From assembly GCA_017390245.1 (NCBI GenBank), contig JAFPCE010000110.1, positions 1-6,735 of the forward strand: DNA of 6,735 nucleotides. Direction: 5' to 3'. This stretch comes from Selenomonadaceae bacterium (lineage in GTDB: Bacteria; Bacillota; Negativicutes; Selenomonadales; Selenomonadaceae). The notes under the pieces were generated by a model. It did no database searches, was not told the origin of the DNA, and was given only the letters and a program-made list of their open reading frames with translations. The translations under genes were made by a program, and so were the position numbers. Of this stretch, positions 5,477-6,735 are shown one piece after another; the first letter of the stretch is position 1, and each line of letters starts with the position of its first letter.

Positions 5477-6735
5477 ATGTGTGGTATTGTTGGTTTTGTA
5501 GGCAAGCAGCAGGCTGCTCCTATTTTGTTAGATGGTTTGTCCAAGCTGGAGTATCGTGGCTACGATAGTGCTGGCTTAGCTGTCCGTGATGGCAGTAATG
5601 AGATTGAGATTGTGAAGGCTAAGGGACGTTTGCAGGCTCTGGCTGATAAGACTGACAGTGGCCGTGCTATGGCTGGTTCCTGTGGTATTGGCCATACCCG
5701 CTGGGCTACTCATGGCGAGCCTAGTGAGATTAACGCTCATCCGCATTTCAGTGACAATGAGGATGTAGTTGGCGTGCATAACGGTATCATTGAGAATTTC
5801 CAGGAGCTGAAGACTAAGCTTCTGAAGAACGGTTATACCTTCTATTCTCAGACTGATACTGAGGTGGCTGTGAAGCTGGTGGATTACTACTACAAGAAGA
5901 GTCCTGCAGAGGGTCCTGTGGAGGCTATCAGCCGTGCTATGGTGCGTATCCGTGGCAGTTATGCCCTGTGCTTCATGTTTAAGGATTATCCTGAGGAGAT
6001 TTACGTTGCCCGCAAGGACAGCCCTATGATTATCGGTATTGCTGATGGTGAGACCTATGTGGCCAGCGATGTGCCTGCTATTTTAAAGCATGCCCGCAAT
6101 GTTTACTATATTGGTAACCGTGAGATTGCAGCATTGAAGGCTGGCGAGGCTACCTTCTACAACATTGATAAAGAAGTTATTACCAAGGAATTAGTTGAGA
6201 TAAAGTGGAATGCTGAGGCTGCTGAGAAGGCTGGCTATGAGCATTTCATGATGAAGGAGATTCATGAGCAGCCACAGGTGGCACGGGATACCTTAAATTC
6301 CGTTATTAAGGATAATAAGATTGACCTTTCCAATGTTGGCCTGACTGATGAAATTTTAAAGGATATCAGCCAGATTTATGTGGTTGCCTGCGGCAGTGCT
6401 TATCATGCTGGCGTTGTGGGGCAGTATGTCATTGAGAGCCTGGCGAAGGTTCCAGTTCGTGTGGAGCTGGCTAGTGAGTTCCGGTACAGAGATCCTATTC
6501 TTGATCCAAATGGCCTGGTTATTGTTATCAGCCAGAGTGGTGAGACTGCAGATACTCTGGCAGCCCTCCGTGAGGCTAAGGACAGAGGCATAAAGACTCT
6601 GGCGATTGTTAATGTGGTGGGTTCCAGCATTGCCCGTGAGGCAGATATGGTATTTTATACTGTGGCTGGTCCTGAGATTTCTGTTGCTACTACCAAGGCA
6701 TATAGTGCACAGCTTCTGGCTGGTTATGTGCTGGG
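5477..6735 (+). CDS. glmS: Glutamine--fructose-6-phosphate aminotransferase (isomerising), 3' end outside window
   Basis: GlmS converts fructose-6-phosphate and glutamine into glucosamine-6-phosphate and glutamate, the first step to UDP-GlcNAc for peptidoglycan and LPS, in the cytoplasm. About 419 codons of the roughly 600 usual for the family are present. The N-terminus MCGIVGFVG places Cys2 as the class II amidotransferase nucleophile after Met removal. Glutaminase motifs follow: YRGYDSAG at 26-33, HTRWATHG at 73-80, HNGIIEN, and SQTDTEV. The linker EHFMMKEIHEQP leads to the first SIS sugar-isomerase domain with VACGSAYHAG (Cys305, Ser307), ELASEFRYRDP and ISQSGETADTL at 351-361, where Ser352, Gln353 and Ser354 form the phosphosugar site. 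The remainder of the isomerase domain is cut by the window edge. Only 2 of 18 arginines use AGA/AGG and 11 use CGT, as expected for a well-expressed core gene. It may be co-transcribed with the O-antigen ligase gene 141 nt upstream and also started from its own promoter. Confidence 0.97.
   Translation, partial: MCGIVGFVGKQQAAPILLDGLSKLEYRGYDSAGLAVRDGSNEIEIVKAKGRLQALADKTDSGRAMAGSCGIGHTRWATHGEPSEINAHPHFSDNEDVVGVHNGIIENFQELKTKLLKNGYTFYSQTDTEVAVKLVDYYYKKSPAEGPVEAISRAMVRIRGSYALCFMFKDYPEEIYVARKDSPMIIGIADGETYVASDVPAILKHARNVYYIGNREIAALKAGEATFYNIDKEVITKELVEIKWNAEAAEKAGYEHFMMKEIHEQPQVARDTLNSVIKDNKIDLSNVGLTDEILKDISQIYVVACGSAYHAGVVGQYVIESLAKVPVRVELASEFRYRDPILDPNGLVIVISQSGETADTLAALREAKDRGIKTLAIVNVVGSSIAREADMVFYTVAGPEISVATTKAYSAQLLAGYVL

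Overview
The window looks like part of a chromosome from a Gram-negative-type Firmicute, most likely a member of the Negativicutes (Selenomonadales-like). This is inferred from three things: an O-antigen-ligase-type membrane protein, which implies an outer membrane with LPS; a GlmS with Firmicute-like sequence; and strong GGAGG-type ribosome binding sites in moderately AT-rich DNA. No species can be named from the sequence alone. All supported genes lie on the + strand.

Region 1 (1-3729) is an accessory cassette. It holds two tandem copies of a predicted AAA-ATPase/PD-(D/E)XK nuclease gene. The first copy is cut by the left edge and only its C-terminal 310 codons are seen; the second is complete at 960-2546. 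A HipA/CtkA-like protein kinase gene follows 28 nt after the second copy, behind an excellent Shine-Dalgarno sequence, so the genes are probably co-transcribed. The shared 933 nt of the two copies are about 91% identical without indels, and most differences are synonymous. No HipB-like antitoxin gene is visible beside the kinase. These genes prefer AGA/AGG for arginine, unlike glmS downstream, which fits low expression or horizontal acquisition.

Region 2 (3730-4045) is a boundary. A near-perfect 33-bp palindrome covers the kinase stop codon. It is followed by a doubtful 57-codon ORF, a strong intrinsic terminator (3929-3973), and a good sigma70-type promoter (TTGGCA-17-TAGAAT) that drives the next gene.

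Region 3 (4046-6735) is envelope and precursor metabolism. It has a 429-aa polytopic O-antigen ligase/polymerase-family protein (Wzy_C type), then a 141-nt leader with an extended -10 promoter candidate and an 11-bp hairpin, then glmS. The glmS gene makes glucosamine-6-phosphate for peptidoglycan and LPS, and it runs off the right edge after about 419 codons. No terminator is visible between the ligase gene and glmS, so read-through is possible.

The best candidate for an undescribed system is the duplicated ATPase-nuclease plus HipA-like kinase cassette. Its function cannot be settled from sequence; a conflict or defence role is only an inference.
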